A stretch of 64,000 bases of DNA from Saussurea involucrata (lineage: Eukaryota; Streptophyta; Magnoliopsida; Asterales; Asteraceae). Under the pieces are notes generated by a model. That model did not search any database, had not been told where the DNA came from, and saw nothing but the letters and a program-made list of their open reading frames with translations. Within the stretch, counting starts at the first letter, position 1. Each line of letters starts with the position of its first letter. Position numbers and translations under genes: made by a program. Of this stretch, positions 10,265 through 21,507 are shown piece after piece. The stretch lies in NCBI GenBank assembly GCA_033807775.1, contig CM066321.1:251150422-251214421 (forward strand), read 5' to 3'.

Positions 10265-10580
10265 TCTCAGCCCAAATCTTGTCGGATTGAGCTGAAATTT
10301 GGTAGATAGGTGCACGAGGATATTTTGGACAACTTTAATTCTTCGAGTTTTGTCCAAAAACCAACAGAAAATGGGTTTTCGAAGCAAAAACGTGTGCAGT
10401 AAATAAAAGTTATATTCAAATGTTCTTGAGTCAATATTTTTCAACAATGATCGGATTGAGCTGAAATTTGGTACACGGGTTCGTGACACTATTCTGAGAA
10501 ACTTTAATGCTTGGTGTTTTGTCCAAAAACCAACAGAAAGTGGTTTTCCGAAGCAAAACAGAGTGCAGAAAAATAAAAGC
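10265..10580 (-). repeat. Tandem duplication in the leader of element A2
   Basis: Two copies, about 10275-10410 and 10450-10575, share 'cggattgagctgaaatttgg', a 'ttgtccaaaaaccaacagaaa' stretch and 'gaagcaaaa'. Noncoding, between the primer site and the gag remnant. The rest of the leader (10581-10828) shows nothing recognisable. Confidence 0.6.
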
Positions 10581-10828
10581 TTAAAACTCCGAAAATTGAG
10601 TAAATGAACAAACTGAGCTACAAACCTAGTGATTTTGCGGAATAAAACACTCAGGTATTATCTACTAACAACCCTTGATCGATTCTAAACCAGTAGAAGA
10701 ACTCTAATGGCCAAAACCAACCAAAAAGATGAAGAACTTGAAGAACTCTCAATTTTTCACAAAAACACAATAATCTCTCAAAAATTGATAAAAATCAATG
10801 GATTGAAGCACAAATTCGAATCTGTTTG

Positions 10829-10840
10829 GCTCTGATACCA
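10829..10840 (-). other. Primer-binding site of element A2
   Basis: TGGTATCAGAGC on the minus strand, two bases from the LTR end at 10843. Same initiator tRNA-Met primer as the other elements. Confidence 0.9.
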
Positions 10841-10842
10841 AT

Positions 10843-11156
10843 TGTAGGAACCCAGATACAACAAGTAACAATAATAATAGCAATAATCTTTGTATATTGA
10901 CTAATAAAGAGAAGAGTTTACAATATAGGAATTAAGAACAACTCTCTCTTGAAGCTTTCTCTCTCTCAGTAAACGTATGAAAGTAAAATGAGACTAGGAG
11001 GCTTAACCTAAAATTCTCTAAGACAAGACTTTATAACCAATACAACAATTGGTTATTTACACTTTTAGCCCTTGACACTCAACAAATACAAATAAGTCCT
11101 TGACACTATTTATTTATAAAACATTCATATAAATTAGGGGCTAATTAAAGCTAACA
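10843..11156 (-). repeat. 5' LTR of element A2 (314 bp)
   Basis: Plus-strand limits tgtaggaacc...agctaaca. A TTATAA box lies at 11031-11036. It is unrelated in sequence to the LTRs of A, B, C, D and E, so A2 is a separate family. The flanking 5 bp to the right are AACTA. Confidence 0.72.
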
Positions 11157-12531
11157 AACTATGTGACCCTTTTCGTGTTTCATAAATAAAGTCGAATCGA
11201 TTTTACCTCGTGTGAATTTGGACTTTATCAAAAACTCAGTCAGTGTTTTGTACCATGCTCGCGGAGCTTGCTTTAGACCGTAAAGCGCCTTGTCTAGAAT
11301 GTAGACGTGATCAGGCTTCGAATCGTCCACGAACCCGTCTGGTTGCGGCACATATACTTCTTCCTCGATATTACCGTAGAGAAAAGAGGTCTTCACATCC
11401 ATTTGGAAGACCGTGAAGTTCTTGTGCGCGGCGTATGCAAGGAACATACGGATGACTTCGATTCTTGCCACCGGAGCATAGGTCTCATCATAATCGATCC
11501 CTTCTTGTTGACGATACCCCTTGGCTACGAGGCGCACCTTGTTTCGTACCACGATGCCGTCTTCGTCCTTCTTATTCTTGAAAATCCACTTGGTGCCGAT
11601 CACCGTCTTGTGTTTTGGACGTGGAACCAGTCGCCATACCTTTAGAGCTTCGAATTGATTGAGCTCCTCTTGCATGGCTATGACCCAGTCCGGATCTTCA
11701 AGCGCTTCGCGTACGTTCGTCGGCTCGATGTTGCTTAAGAAGCCGGAAAATAGACAGAAGTTGGCGGATGCACCTCGTATTTGTACTGGAGTAGAGGGAT
11801 CACCGATGATTTGATGAAGCGGATGAGCTTTCGTCCACTTGGTGGTATGCGGAAGCGGCTGTTGAGTAGAGTGAGACGCGTCCGAGTCCACATAATCACC
11901 AGGATATAGGTCTTGAACTGCTTCAAGCGTAGCAGGCTGGTTTCTTGGAGGAAGTGGGGGAGGATTCGCCGTGGGTTGAACAACTTCTGGTTCTGAAGAG
12001 TTCAGAGGTTGATCGTCGGTTGTAGCAGATGACGAATCGTTAGGAACGATCTCCGTGTTAGTGATTGGTTCCTCCAGAGGGACAGTAGTACCGGATGAAT
12101 TTGATGATGACGTGTGAGCTGTCTCCACAGTGATAGATGGCGTGCTTGTAGAAGGCGGCGGACCGGATAGGTTCGACAAGTCCTCATTACGAGCAGCTTC
12201 TAGACGAGGTTGTGCTGAGACAGTAGGGGAAACATTAAAGATGTCATCATAAAAGAATTTAAACAATAAATCTAAATCAGAAGAGTCAGCATTCGATGAA
12301 GATGCATGATTTGGATTTACTGTCGCTTGTGCAGATCCCGAACTTGGAGGTCCGGAAGCTAGCACGCCAGTTAAACCGGGTTCTGAACTGTTTTGTTCAG
12401 AAGCCAAATCTGCGGCTTCGTCGAATGTCACATTTATGCTTTCAACAACGGATTTGGTCCGTTTGTTGTAAACGCGATACGCCTTAGCCTGCATGGAGTA
12501 TCCAGAGTGTAAGAACCACACATGATCGTCC
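11157..12531 (-). pseudogene. pol: Element E pol: protease-to-integrase deletion, RT truncated by A2
   Basis: The frame opens directly after a splice-acceptor-like TAG at 12531-12533. It starts DDHVWFLHSG, which aligns to the protease motif W.LDSG, then jumps within a residue or two to YSMQAKAYRVYNKRT, the C-terminal end of integrase (compare GYS..SKAYRVYN in the relatives). The join is in frame, so more than 500 codons covering most of protease, GAG-pre-integrase and the integrase core are missing without loss of frame. A Ser/Pro/Thr-rich linker and the RT start (KWIFKNKKDEDG, QMDVKTSFLYG, YGLKQAPRAWY) follow. The frame ends at the A2 LTR before the YVDD motif. Confidence 0.75.
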
Positions 12532-12543
12532 TACAAAACAAGA

Positions 12544-14780
12544 TTAGCGGACCTTTGGTACCCAGATTTGCCTGGGTCTGGGAGGGTTAGGTTTGACACC
12601 TTTCGGAGGAACCTGCTTTGAGACAATATTCCTCCTGGGTGTAGAATTTACACCGTTTGGAGTAACTGATTTTGGCACATGTTGCCTCTTAGGTGTAGAA
12701 TTTACACCTTTTGGAGGAACAGGTTTTGTAGCAGGTTGCCTCTTGAGTGCCGGTCTAACCTCAGTGGGAGAAGCCCGTTTTGGAATGTGTTTGGTCTCCC
12801 GCTGTGGTTTAACCTCTGTTTGAGGACCCCGTTGTTTATGATATTTTATCTTGTTATTACGGGGTTTGCGTTTGGGTGTATGATTATACATGTGATATGA
12901 CCCAAACCAATCATTGTTATTGATATCATCAAAGTCATTCCAACCACAACTAGAACAGCATAAGCAATCATGCGATAATTGAATCAATTGCTGAATTGAG
13001 TAGAGTTTAATTGGAAAATTAACATCTCGTTTAACAAAATTATTCCTATGATTCCATGCGCAATCATGCTTATTCATCCTAGGATGGAAAACAGTGTTAA
13101 ATGACTTTGATGCCTCTTTCGGAATGGATTCCTTAGCTAGCCTCTTTGATTTATCTTGATTAGGCCAGCCGGTTTTATCTGAACCCACATTGACAGCTTG
13201 GTCAGTGACTTTTAAGAAAACAGGATTTTTGGTAGGCAATCGTTCGGTCTTTTGCCTCGGCTGTGATTGGTTTTGAGGAACAGGTTTAGATTTGAGAATC
13301 TCAATCACAGTTGGGGCCTTAGTGTTAGAACAAGTACCCTTTAGAAAGTTGACCGGTCGATTGACTACGGGTGATAGAAAATCAGTGTGGCTCAGAAGAG
13401 GTTTGTCGAAAGGGAACGACTCAAACTCTCCATCAGAATTACCTTCGGAGTTCATATATTCTGAAAAATGGACATCCGGAATTACTGGACTTGGATCGGT
13501 CGAGGAAGGCGAGGAACACTTTGTGCTTGTGTGCTTTGAGGAATTTGGTGCGGAAGCTAAGAAAAAATCAGAGTTCAAATTCCTTAAAACACTCTCGTCT
13601 TGAGAATCTTTTCCGTCTTGTGTAGTAGAAATCTTGCCTATGAAAGCTTTGCACGAAGACGTATCAGATGAACTTGAGGAAAGTTCGGGTGAATTCTGCT
13701 TTTCAGATTGGAGTTGGTCAATCTGCTCTTAGAGCTGACCATTTCTCGTATGCTCCTTCATCGCATCTGTTGCCAAGGCAGCCAGTTGTGATGTGAGCTT
13801 ATTGATTTCACCCCGAAGTATTTCCTGTCCTTCATCCGATACAGATTCGGTTTTAACCGATTTAGGATTCTCAAGTTCCTGGACAAGCGCTTGCTTTTCC
13901 TTTTGAAAAACTGACCTTTCTTTCTCGAGTGACTCCTCCAACTCGACTATCTTTGCTTCCAATATGAGAGAGGGAACATAGAGTTTAAACTCGTCCGTCT
14001 CAGTCTTGGTTGCGGGTGCTTGGTCCTCATCCTTTTTGGAGGAATCCTTGGGCGTAGCAACCTTGTAGGGGTCGAAGTAGTCATTTGAGAGATACTTTTT
14101 GTTCTTTAGATAGGAATAATTCAAAGGTTCATAACAAAACGGAAGTTGTATTCCTCGTTTGTGTGCGCGCTTATATTCCTCGGTTTCCTCTTCCTTTTCA
14201 GGTTCAAGAGGACCAGTCCATTGAATGGCATATTCCGGATACTTTTTATCTAACCCAAAGCAAGCAAAATCATACAAAGTAGGAGTTTGGTATCTTCCCT
14301 TTTTCAAATAGTGTGGGTTATCGTATCCGATTCCCCACTCTTTGTTAAAATAAGTGAACTCCTTGGGTTTATTCATGTGTATGGTCTGATCAGTTTGACC
14401 TCTTTTGTGGAGTTTTGTTTCAAGATCTAGTATTTTAGCGACAAACTCCTTGTGCTGAATTTGAAGAGCAGAGCATTGATAAACAATTTCTGCTTTCTCA
14501 TTCAAACACTGATCAAGCTTTATGGTCAGATCAGATATCTTAGCTCGAAGATCTTTTGGTGCTATTGAAAGATTAGCACACTTTTCCTTTAGGTATGTGT
14601 TGTCAGATTTAAGCTTTTCAGTTATCTTTGATTGAGAATCTAACTTTACTTTTAACGAGTTAATTTCAAATAGTTGTTCATTCGAGGAAAACATATATGA
14701 CTCTACCCTTTGACCAAGCAATTGAACTTTATCAACTAAAGCGTTATGGGCTGGTAGACATACCTGACAAGATTCTCAAA
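12544..14780 (-). pseudogene. gag: Element E gag, N-terminus missing, one nonsense codon
   Basis: Reading begins near 14780 without an ATG. A coiled coil of about 130 residues is followed by a distinctive Tyr/Trp-rich segment (GIGYDNPHYLKKGRYQTP) and a second coiled coil up to a TAA at 13729-13731. The frame continues unchanged beyond that stop through a Ser-rich stretch and basic repeats containing PPKGV and PNGV (about 12590-12740), ending IWVPKVR at 12544. The UBN2-type domain and CCHC knuckles are absent. The WVPK ending is shared with A, A2 and B. Confidence 0.7.
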
Positions 14781-14939
14781 GAACTGGAGGCGTGGTGTGG
14801 TTGCTCATGGCATAAGCATCTCGAGTCATCTTTGATGGTTGCACTAATGTGATTGTCAGACGTTGGTTCGATTCAAAGTGGAACAGTATCAAGGATACTT
14901 AAATGTCCCCCTCCTGCGACTTAGCATGGGGGTCCCACT

Positions 14940-15400
14940 AACCGGGTGGGGTCTGGGGGCAGCGTCCCTAGAAAATTTTGAAAAATGAGGGTTCAGAAAG
15001 CTCCCGGATTATGGAATCCGGAAAAAATAAGGTTACCGGGTGGAGTAAGTTTACCGGATGAATTCAATATAAGCAGAACTTATCGGGTGGCAGTACTTAC
15101 CGGATGAGGAGCTTTCTAGATAACTTGGTGTTACCGGATGATATGCTTCCCGGATGATGGTGTCCGGAAACAATCAATTTGACCGGAAACTTTTGGTTGT
15201 CCGGATAAAATAGGTTACCGGAAACTTTGAGTTGTCCGGAAACAATATTTTACCGGAAACTTTGGGTTTCCGGAACAAATCTACCCGGAAAGATTGAAAT
15301 TAAAGACTTACCCGGAAAGTTGGATCGTGTCCGGAAAGATTACGCGATTATCCGGAAAGTTTAGAACTGTCCGGAAACCACGGCTGATGTATCCGGAAAG
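14940..15400 (-). repeat. Quasi-periodic CCGG array in the leader of element E
   Basis: About twenty CCGG motifs, mostly extended to TCCGGAAA or ACCGGAAA, over 460 bp. Between 15164 and 15285 the starts are 15164, 15183, 15201, 15218, 15236, 15253, 15270 and 15285, a spacing of 15-19 bp. It lies between the primer site and gag. The remainder of the leader (15401-15793) is AT-rich with no recognisable feature. Confidence 0.75.
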
Positions 15401-15793
15401 GACGGCTGAAGTGATGAAATCGATTGGGAATCGATTAGGGTTGCTCAAAAACGTTCCTGAAAGATTAGAAACACTTCCAAACACAAAAATAACACTACCC
15501 AAATCAATTTTGAAGCAAAATACCACGATTTTGATGAAAAAATTATGATTTTTGATATGAACACAACCAAAAAACAAAGCTTGATTTTGCTTAAAAAATC
15601 ACTCAAACGATCGAATCGAGACGAGAAAAATTGCAGAATTACTAATATGAGTAATACTAACAATATCCAATAAACAAGAACACTCAGTTTCAGCAGAATC
15701 AAAAATTCGAAATTTCACTCAAGAACAAGTCGAATTTTAGAGAAAAAATTTATTACTAGATATCAAGAATCACTTTGAATCGTTCGTCCGTCT

Positions 15794-15805
15794 GCTCTGA
15801 TACCA
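15794..15805 (-). other. Primer-binding site of element E
   Basis: TGGTATCAGAGC on the minus strand, two bases from the 5' LTR end. Confidence 0.9.
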
Positions 15806-15807
15806 AT

Positions 15808-16091
15808 TGTTAGTTCTAGATCTGTGCAACGATTATGAAATCAAACAGATAAAACAATAGATTAACGATTTCAACTGGTCATCTCTGATTAAGCTTTCAA
15901 TATTGAGAGGATTACAATAAAAGTGTAGGAAAGCAAAATGAAACAACTAGCCTATTTTTCTAAGGCTAGATTGCTTTATATATGGCGGGCCCTTGGTTAA
16001 CAAGCCCACGGCCCGTTCACTAACAAGGCCTAATTTAAACTATTACAATTAGCCCCTTGAACTTCTAATCAACCAAATATTACCCTAACAG
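15808..16091 (-). repeat. 5' LTR of element E (284 bp)
   Basis: Perfect terminal inverted TGTTAG.../...CTAACA. A TATATAAAG box reads on the minus strand at plus 15974-15982. Insertion falls at 16091/16092, inside the acceptor-like sequence that follows the gag stop of element B. Confidence 0.8.
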
Positions 16092-16099
16092 TAAAACAA

Positions 16100-19000
16100 T
16101 CAGAGATTTTTAGGTACCCATATCCAAATGGGTCCAGCTTTGTCAGAGGTCTTCAAGGTTGCCTTGGCATCCTTGGATTTGGTTTTAACTTCTGTTGAAG
16201 AACCAGTTTGTTTCTTCTTTCCCTTAGATTTTCCATTCTTTTTGGGTAAAGAGAGGAAACAGTGTGGGCTAGAGAAGTGTTTGTTCAATTGATGCATAAG
16301 TTCAAAACAATGAAAGTAATGAATGTGCGAAGAAATTTGCTTGAACTTTTCATTAAAAACACTGAAAACAGGTACAGAGGCTTTATTATTACAATCTACC
16401 CTAGCATTTGACTTCCTATTACAAGAAGACCTATGCAGACTAGATTGATGTTTTGAAAATTCTCTGTTGGGAGTAGCCTTCTGTAGACCCCTTCTTCTGT
16501 GGTGAACTTCTGCAGGTTTCACTGTCACATAAGCAAAAGACTTGTTATTTTCAACCCACTTACCCTTTTGTTGCCAAGTTAATTTTTCTTTAAAAGGCCT
16601 AAAAGGTTTAGCTTCTTTTGAGCAGAGAGATGATTTTTCTTTTTCAAGTTTGATTTTCTCAAGCTCCAGAGAGGTTTTGGCTTGTATACACATGTCCAAA
16701 AAATCCGGGCAAATAGGAACACTTGTGATTTTCTCCTTTGGAGGAATGGTTCTGTTAAGAATTCCAGAGGGAAGTTTAAATCCCTCTGCATCACAAGGAA
16801 CTATTTCTGACTCAATTGAATCAGTCTCAGAGTCGTCAGAGGATAAGTCGTCCTCATATACAGAGGTTGAGTCACTAAGATCTCTGTCGACAGAGGCTGG
16901 ATTTTCTGAGCAAGTGTCATACTCACTTTCTTCCTTTCTTTCGGGGATATTTTCTAAGTCAACAGAAGTGTTCATCATGGTTTCCTCAGAGAGATTTTGA
17001 ATGTCACAGGAAGTACTAAGGTTTTCATAAAAATTGTTTTTGCCGATTTCCAATAATTCTTTTTCAGAAATATGAGTCAGTTTTTCTTCTGAAAAAGCAG
17101 GCAAGAACTCAGTTGCTTCTGCCGATAGTTTCATCTTATAATATATAGTGTAGACAAAAGCAACCTGGGATTGAGTCTCGGGGTCACCAAACTTGAAGAT
17201 TCCTATCTGATCTTGAGTTTTCAGATATCTCTTAGGTTAGGATTCTCTTTTGACAGAGGCTGATTGTGGTAAATTTGTGTTTTCAAACCACACATTATCA
17301 TTTTCAGAGGTTTCCTCTTGTGAGGTTCCCCAGAGACTTTTTGCCTTTTGCTGACAGAGGTTAAATTTGGAAAATCGGGTTTTCTAGTACTTCCAATACA
17401 AAATAGAGAGGAAAGAGACTTGTCTCTTTTGGTTCCATTGTAAGGATCTACATCACATAAGCCAATCCCTCTTCTCCCTATTTGTGTATTGATTTTTTCA
17501 TACACCTTCTGTGCATCTTGATATTTTCTGATTAAGAGATCTCTGATGAGTAGGTCTTGATGAAGAACTTCTCTTTCCTTTTGAAAATAGTGTTTAAGAG
17601 CAAGAATATTCATTCTGTCGCTCTCAACATCCATAAGTTCTTTGGATTTAACTTTTAAGGCAGAGTTGAGTTCTGAAATCTTTTCTTTCAATGGATTTAG
17701 ATGTTTGTGCCAATTTGTTTCAATCTCTTCCTTTTCTTGAAATATTTTTGCCTTTTCTTGAGTGAGAAGTCTGGTTTCTCTCTCAAAGAATGCAAGTTTC
17801 TTTTGAATATTCTCACAAGTCTTTTTAAGTTCAGTGTATTCAACAGTTAGTTTAAGAAAATTTGCTTTGCTTTCATTTGAGATAGAGTCAGAAGTGGATA
17901 CGTCACTATCAGATTCTGAGGAGTTGACCTCTGCCATTCCACAGAACAAGGCGTTCTTCTTGTCGCCTTCATCAGAGGATTCGTCTGACAACCAGTTCTC
18001 TTGCTCCACCATGAGCGACTTCTGAGCGTAATATTCTGCCTTCTTTTTATAGAAAGCAGAATCCCTCTGAGGGCGGTTCGGTTTGCTCCTGCAGTCAGCA
18101 GTATAGTGGCCTGGCTTGCCACAATTGAAATATCCCTGGTTCTGGGAAGCGTTGCCAACTTTGTCGTCTGACCTCTGTCGGTCACCACTTCTGACACTCC
18201 TGTCATTCGATCTCTATTGGTCGTTCGAACCATCTCTTCCTTGGCTCCTCGGTTCATACTTTTCTCCTCTATCATCCCTCCCATCACGTTCATAACCAGT
18301 CTTCTTCCGGTATCCTCCTCTACCAAACTCTTTCGTCAACAAAGCTAAAGATTTAGCTATCGAGGCCATCGTTGCCTCCTCCTCCTCTACCAGCTCATCC
18401 TCATCACTATCAACAACCACCACTTTCTTCTTCTTCTTCTCCTTCTTCTCCTCCACAGCTTTCTCCTTCTTTGGCTTCTCTTTTTCCTCTGTAGTCTTTC
18501 CAACAAGTGCAAGAGGCGCAGCAGATTGAGCTTTTGCGGGATTTGTGGTTCTTGGGCTGCCAAAGTTCCATAAAGATCTGATAAGCTCCAGGTGTCTAAG
18601 TCCTGATTAGTTTGTAGGGACATAGACAGCTGGAGCCATTCTTCATTGAGGCTCTTTAGGAACATGACGTTGTTCTCTTCAGAAGTTCTGTGGATCCCAA
18701 ACTTTCTGCACTTGTTTATCAGAGAGTTAAACCTGTCATAAGATGACTGTAGAGACTCTGTCGGCAGAGCTTTGAATGCGTAGTATTCATTGATGCATTG
18801 GGCTCTGCGGTTTTTCTGAGTCTTAGCCCCTCCTTCCAATTGTTTCTCCAGTTCCTTCCATAGATCGTATGCAGATTCACACGCATATAGGGATTGGAAG
18901 AGGTCATTGGGGATGGCCATTATCAGAAGTCGCTTGGCCTTCTGAGCGATTTCATATTTCTCCCAGTCAGGAGCATACCATTTATCTTTTGACTTAGGTT

Positions 19001-19220
19001 TCCCGTACTCAGGAATCTCTGGAGTATCATCTGTGGCAGGCACCCGTGGTATTGTGATCATGGGAACGAAAGGAGGATTGCGAATATAAGACAGAAGTTC
19101 TTTGCCAGAGCCCTCGAAGAAGTGAATCATTTGTATCTTCCACTGAGGGTATTCATCTCTGAGCAAAGTGGGTGGTTTTGTTAAGGAACCAGCAGTGAAG
19201 AAGTTGTTGGTGTTCGCCAT
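16100..19220 (-). pseudogene. gag: Element B gag, broken
   Basis: Homologous along its whole length to the intact gag of element A: same N-terminus (TAGSLTKPPTLLRDEYPQWK), UBN2-type region, acidic stretch, one recognisable zinc knuckle, long coiled coil and C-terminal GPIWIWVPKNL. Breaks: a frameshift near 18540, a TAG at 18214-18216, a frameshift near 17320 and a stop at 17221. The surviving knuckle reads YFNCGKPGHYTADC, so its first Cys is now Tyr. The C-terminal third (17134-16100) is open. No product of normal length can be made. Confidence 0.82.
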
Positions 19221-19509
19221 TTTAAAAGGTTTTGGAATTACCAGAAATAGAGTATGAACTAAAAACTTTCAGATGATGGGACAGATTTTTCGAAAAGAGC
19301 TTATAAGCTTAGAAACTTTGAACGATGCACTAAAATGGAGAGTTTTAACCAAAGAAACAGGTTCTGAAGGTTTACCAAAGTCGAACTGGTCGAGAATGGC
19401 AGAAAAACAGAGTTTGTTTGAAATAAACGAAAAACAGGTTAAAATCACACCAAGTTTCTACCAAAAATCATTGTCAGAGAGGATCTCTTGATACAGAAAA
19501 TCAAGGATG

Positions 19510-19521
19510 GCTCTGATACCA
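19510..19521 (-). other. Primer-binding site of element B
   Basis: TGGTATCAGAGC on the minus strand, two bases inside the LTR end at 19524. Confidence 0.92.
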
Positions 19522-19523
19522 AT

Positions 19524-20218
19524 TGTTGATCCCGATTTTACTCAACAATGATATTAATCTCTCAAGTTCTAAACAGGTTTATATGTCCGGAAGCGTTTTT
19601 GACAGAACAAGAGAAGATTACTTGGTCGAAATAACACACAATCAAATACGTGATATAATAATAACACAAAAGATTAACTCAATAATTCACTGTATATTGA
19701 TTAACCAAGAACACCAAGAACACCGAAGGTATAATATGAATTCTGCTCTAAAGGTGCGTGTGTCGTGCAAAGATGATAGAAGAGCTCAACATGAGCCTTC
19801 TATTTATACAAAACTACAGGGGACAAGCTTGAGACAAAAGGTACTAAGGGTACAAGACAACATCGTGAATCTGCAACAAGTACAACGTTAATGTAGTGCG
19901 CCATTTTCTGCTAAGGCTATAACCCATCAGAGGTTGACACGTGGAGATGGTAGGGCACGCCTTGTACGAATGATCTTTAGGATCTTCGTACAGCAGAGGC
20001 ACGTGAGAGGCACGAATGTCTTTGTCTTGATCTTCATTCTTCAACGTCTTCTAAGTCTTCAATACCACAGAGGCTCTGTCAAGTGTGGCAGAGTGTGGCC
20101 TTGTCCTCTATTAATATCTTCTGCAGAGTCTTCTCTCGGTGTCTTAGCAGAGATTATGTCGATGTTTTACACTTAGCCTATTTTTCAATACTTCTTTACA
20201 TAGAAGTTGGAGCTAACA
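19524..20218 (-). repeat. 5' LTR of element B (695 bp)
   Basis: Minus-strand limits TGTTAGCTCC.../...GATCAACA. TATAAATA box at plus 19801-19808. Upstream of it a perfect CAGAGGCTCTG lies at 20068-20078, with a degenerate partner 21 bp further on (20089-20099). Close relative of the element A LTR, especially around TATA and the following CTCATGTTGAG. Confidence 0.85.
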
Positions 20219-20517
20219 AAGTTATATAAAGAAACGGAAAGCAAAGTAGTCCCTTTTGAATTCTTATTATTTTCTAGAAAAAACATGGGTTATATAATAT
20301 TTAATAACGAAGCATGCGAAAAAAGCAAATGTGTGAGGGACACCCCTCCTTGGGAGTCATAGGCCAAAAAATAGAGAGACGGACATCCCTCTTTTCTTTT
20401 TTGACCGGTCTTGTGATGCATATAGATGTAACACTTAGAACTCAAGTGAGGTAAGAGAACCTTTTGCAAGTTTTTCTCTCTAATGTAACACCTTCTCGAA
20501 AAAAAAGTTGGTGAACG
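20219..20517. other. Short non-element spacer between B and C
   Basis: 299 bp of AT-rich sequence between the 5' LTRs of the divergently oriented elements B and C. Nothing recognisable in it; presumably the old target DNA. Confidence 0.5.
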
Positions 20518-21216
20518 TGTTAGCCCCAAGTATACAAGATGTAAAAGTATTGAAAATATCACAAGTCAGAAGACCACCAGAGATCCAGCAGAAGACTTAG
20601 AAGAAAACCAACCAGAAGACCATCAGAGCTCGACAGAGCTCTAGCAGAAGACTTCTTCTGTTCCACCAGAAGAACTGTTCACACCAGAAGACCATCAGAG
20701 CTCTGGCGTAAGAGCTCTGGTGAATGAAGACCTCTGAAGCTTAAGTCTCGTAGAAATCTCTAAGTGTCAGACACGTGTCCGTACTTTCCACGTCAGTCCT
20801 AAAAGGACGGAGACACACTTTCCACGTGTCATTCCAGGGTTAGATAGTACACTGTCTTTCACTTTATCAGGCTATAAATAGAAGGGTAGTGGAACACACA
20901 TTTGTAAGCTTTTGGAATAATTGTTTTCCACAATTGTGAGAGCCCACACTGCAACATTCCATTCCACTATCACTGTACGATTTGTCACCTGAGAGATTTC
21001 TGAATACACACACTTGAACGTGTTCTTGGTGTTATTCATATATCAATATACGAGCAGCTAATTTACTTGATCTTGTTATCATTTACTGTTCATTATTGAT
21101 ACTCTCACTGTTACATTATCGTCTACACAATCACTCATATTTAATAGCTTTATATTATGCTTCCGCTATCTGTTTTATGTTGTTTATATGATACAACGTG
21201 AATCTGGGAACCTACA
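20518..21216 (+). repeat. 5' LTR of element C (699 bp)
   Basis: Starts TGTTAGCCCCAAG and ends ACCTACA two bases before the primer site. It has TATAAATA at 20873-20880 and, upstream, CAGAGCTC at 20624 and 20634 and a perfect 10-bp palindrome CAGAGCTCTG at 20696-20705. Its start resembles the LTRs of A and B (TGTTAGC, then GTATTGAAAA). Confidence 0.82.
20873..20880 (+). promoter_or_regulatory. TATA box of the element C LTR
   Basis: TATAAATA followed by GAAGGG, at the position expected for a U3 promoter; the A and B LTRs carry the same box in the same relative place. Confidence 0.6.
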
Positions 21217-21218
21217 AT

Positions 21219-21230
21219 TGGTATCAGAGC
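21219..21230 (+). other. Primer-binding site of element C
   Basis: TGGTATCAGAGC on the plus strand two bases after the LTR end. The following leader (21231-21507) has no recognisable feature. Confidence 0.92.
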
Positions 21231-21507
21231 GGATTGATTTGCTCAAATCAAAACGATCCAATCTAACCAGGTTGATTCACTGTTGTTGATTGTGTTTGTT
21301 TTCAAAAGCTTCAAAGTATACTTTGTTTTTCCTGTTCAAAAGTTTAAAACAAGTTTTCAGAGTTCTTTTAATCCCTGTTTAAGCTTTCTAGGTAGTCTGA
21401 ATATCTTCTCTACTTAAGTTACTGTTCCATTGGTTACTGTTCATCTACTTTCAGTTTAAAACCATTTTAAAATATTTCGGATCCTTCGTACTCTGTTTAC
21501 TGAAAAG

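Larger units (their letters stand above)
9065..11156 (-). mobile_element. Element A2: internally deleted copia element (5' end only)
   Basis: Minus-strand element made of a 314-bp 5' LTR, primer site, leader with a tandem duplication, and a gag reduced to its coiled-coil C-terminal part. Element A is inserted at 9064/9065, about 90 bp after the gag stop. There the diverged pol start (QWTLKHS, where relatives have WYLDSGCS) is just visible. The rest of A2 is to the left of A, outside the window. A2 itself interrupts the RT of element E at 11156/11157. Confidence 0.75.
11157..16091 (-). mobile_element. Element E: internally deleted copia element with CCGG-rich leader
   Basis: Minus strand: 284-bp 5' LTR (15808-16091), primer site (15794-15805), a leader with about twenty CCGG motifs, a gag lacking its N-terminal half, and a pol fragment in which the protease active site is fused directly to the integrase C-terminus. 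The element is cut inside RT by A2. It lies in element B, within 30 bp of the end of B's gag. The flanking 5 bp on the right are GTAAA. Two large internal losses make it a non-autonomous derivative. Confidence 0.78.
16092..20218 (-). mobile_element. Element B: copia element of the A family, 5' LTR and gag
   Basis: Minus strand. 5' LTR 19524-20218, primer site 19510-19521, gag 19220-16100; pol is displaced beyond E and lies outside the window. It is inserted in otherwise unannotated DNA (20219 onward). The flanking 5 bp are AAGTT. Confidence 0.82.
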
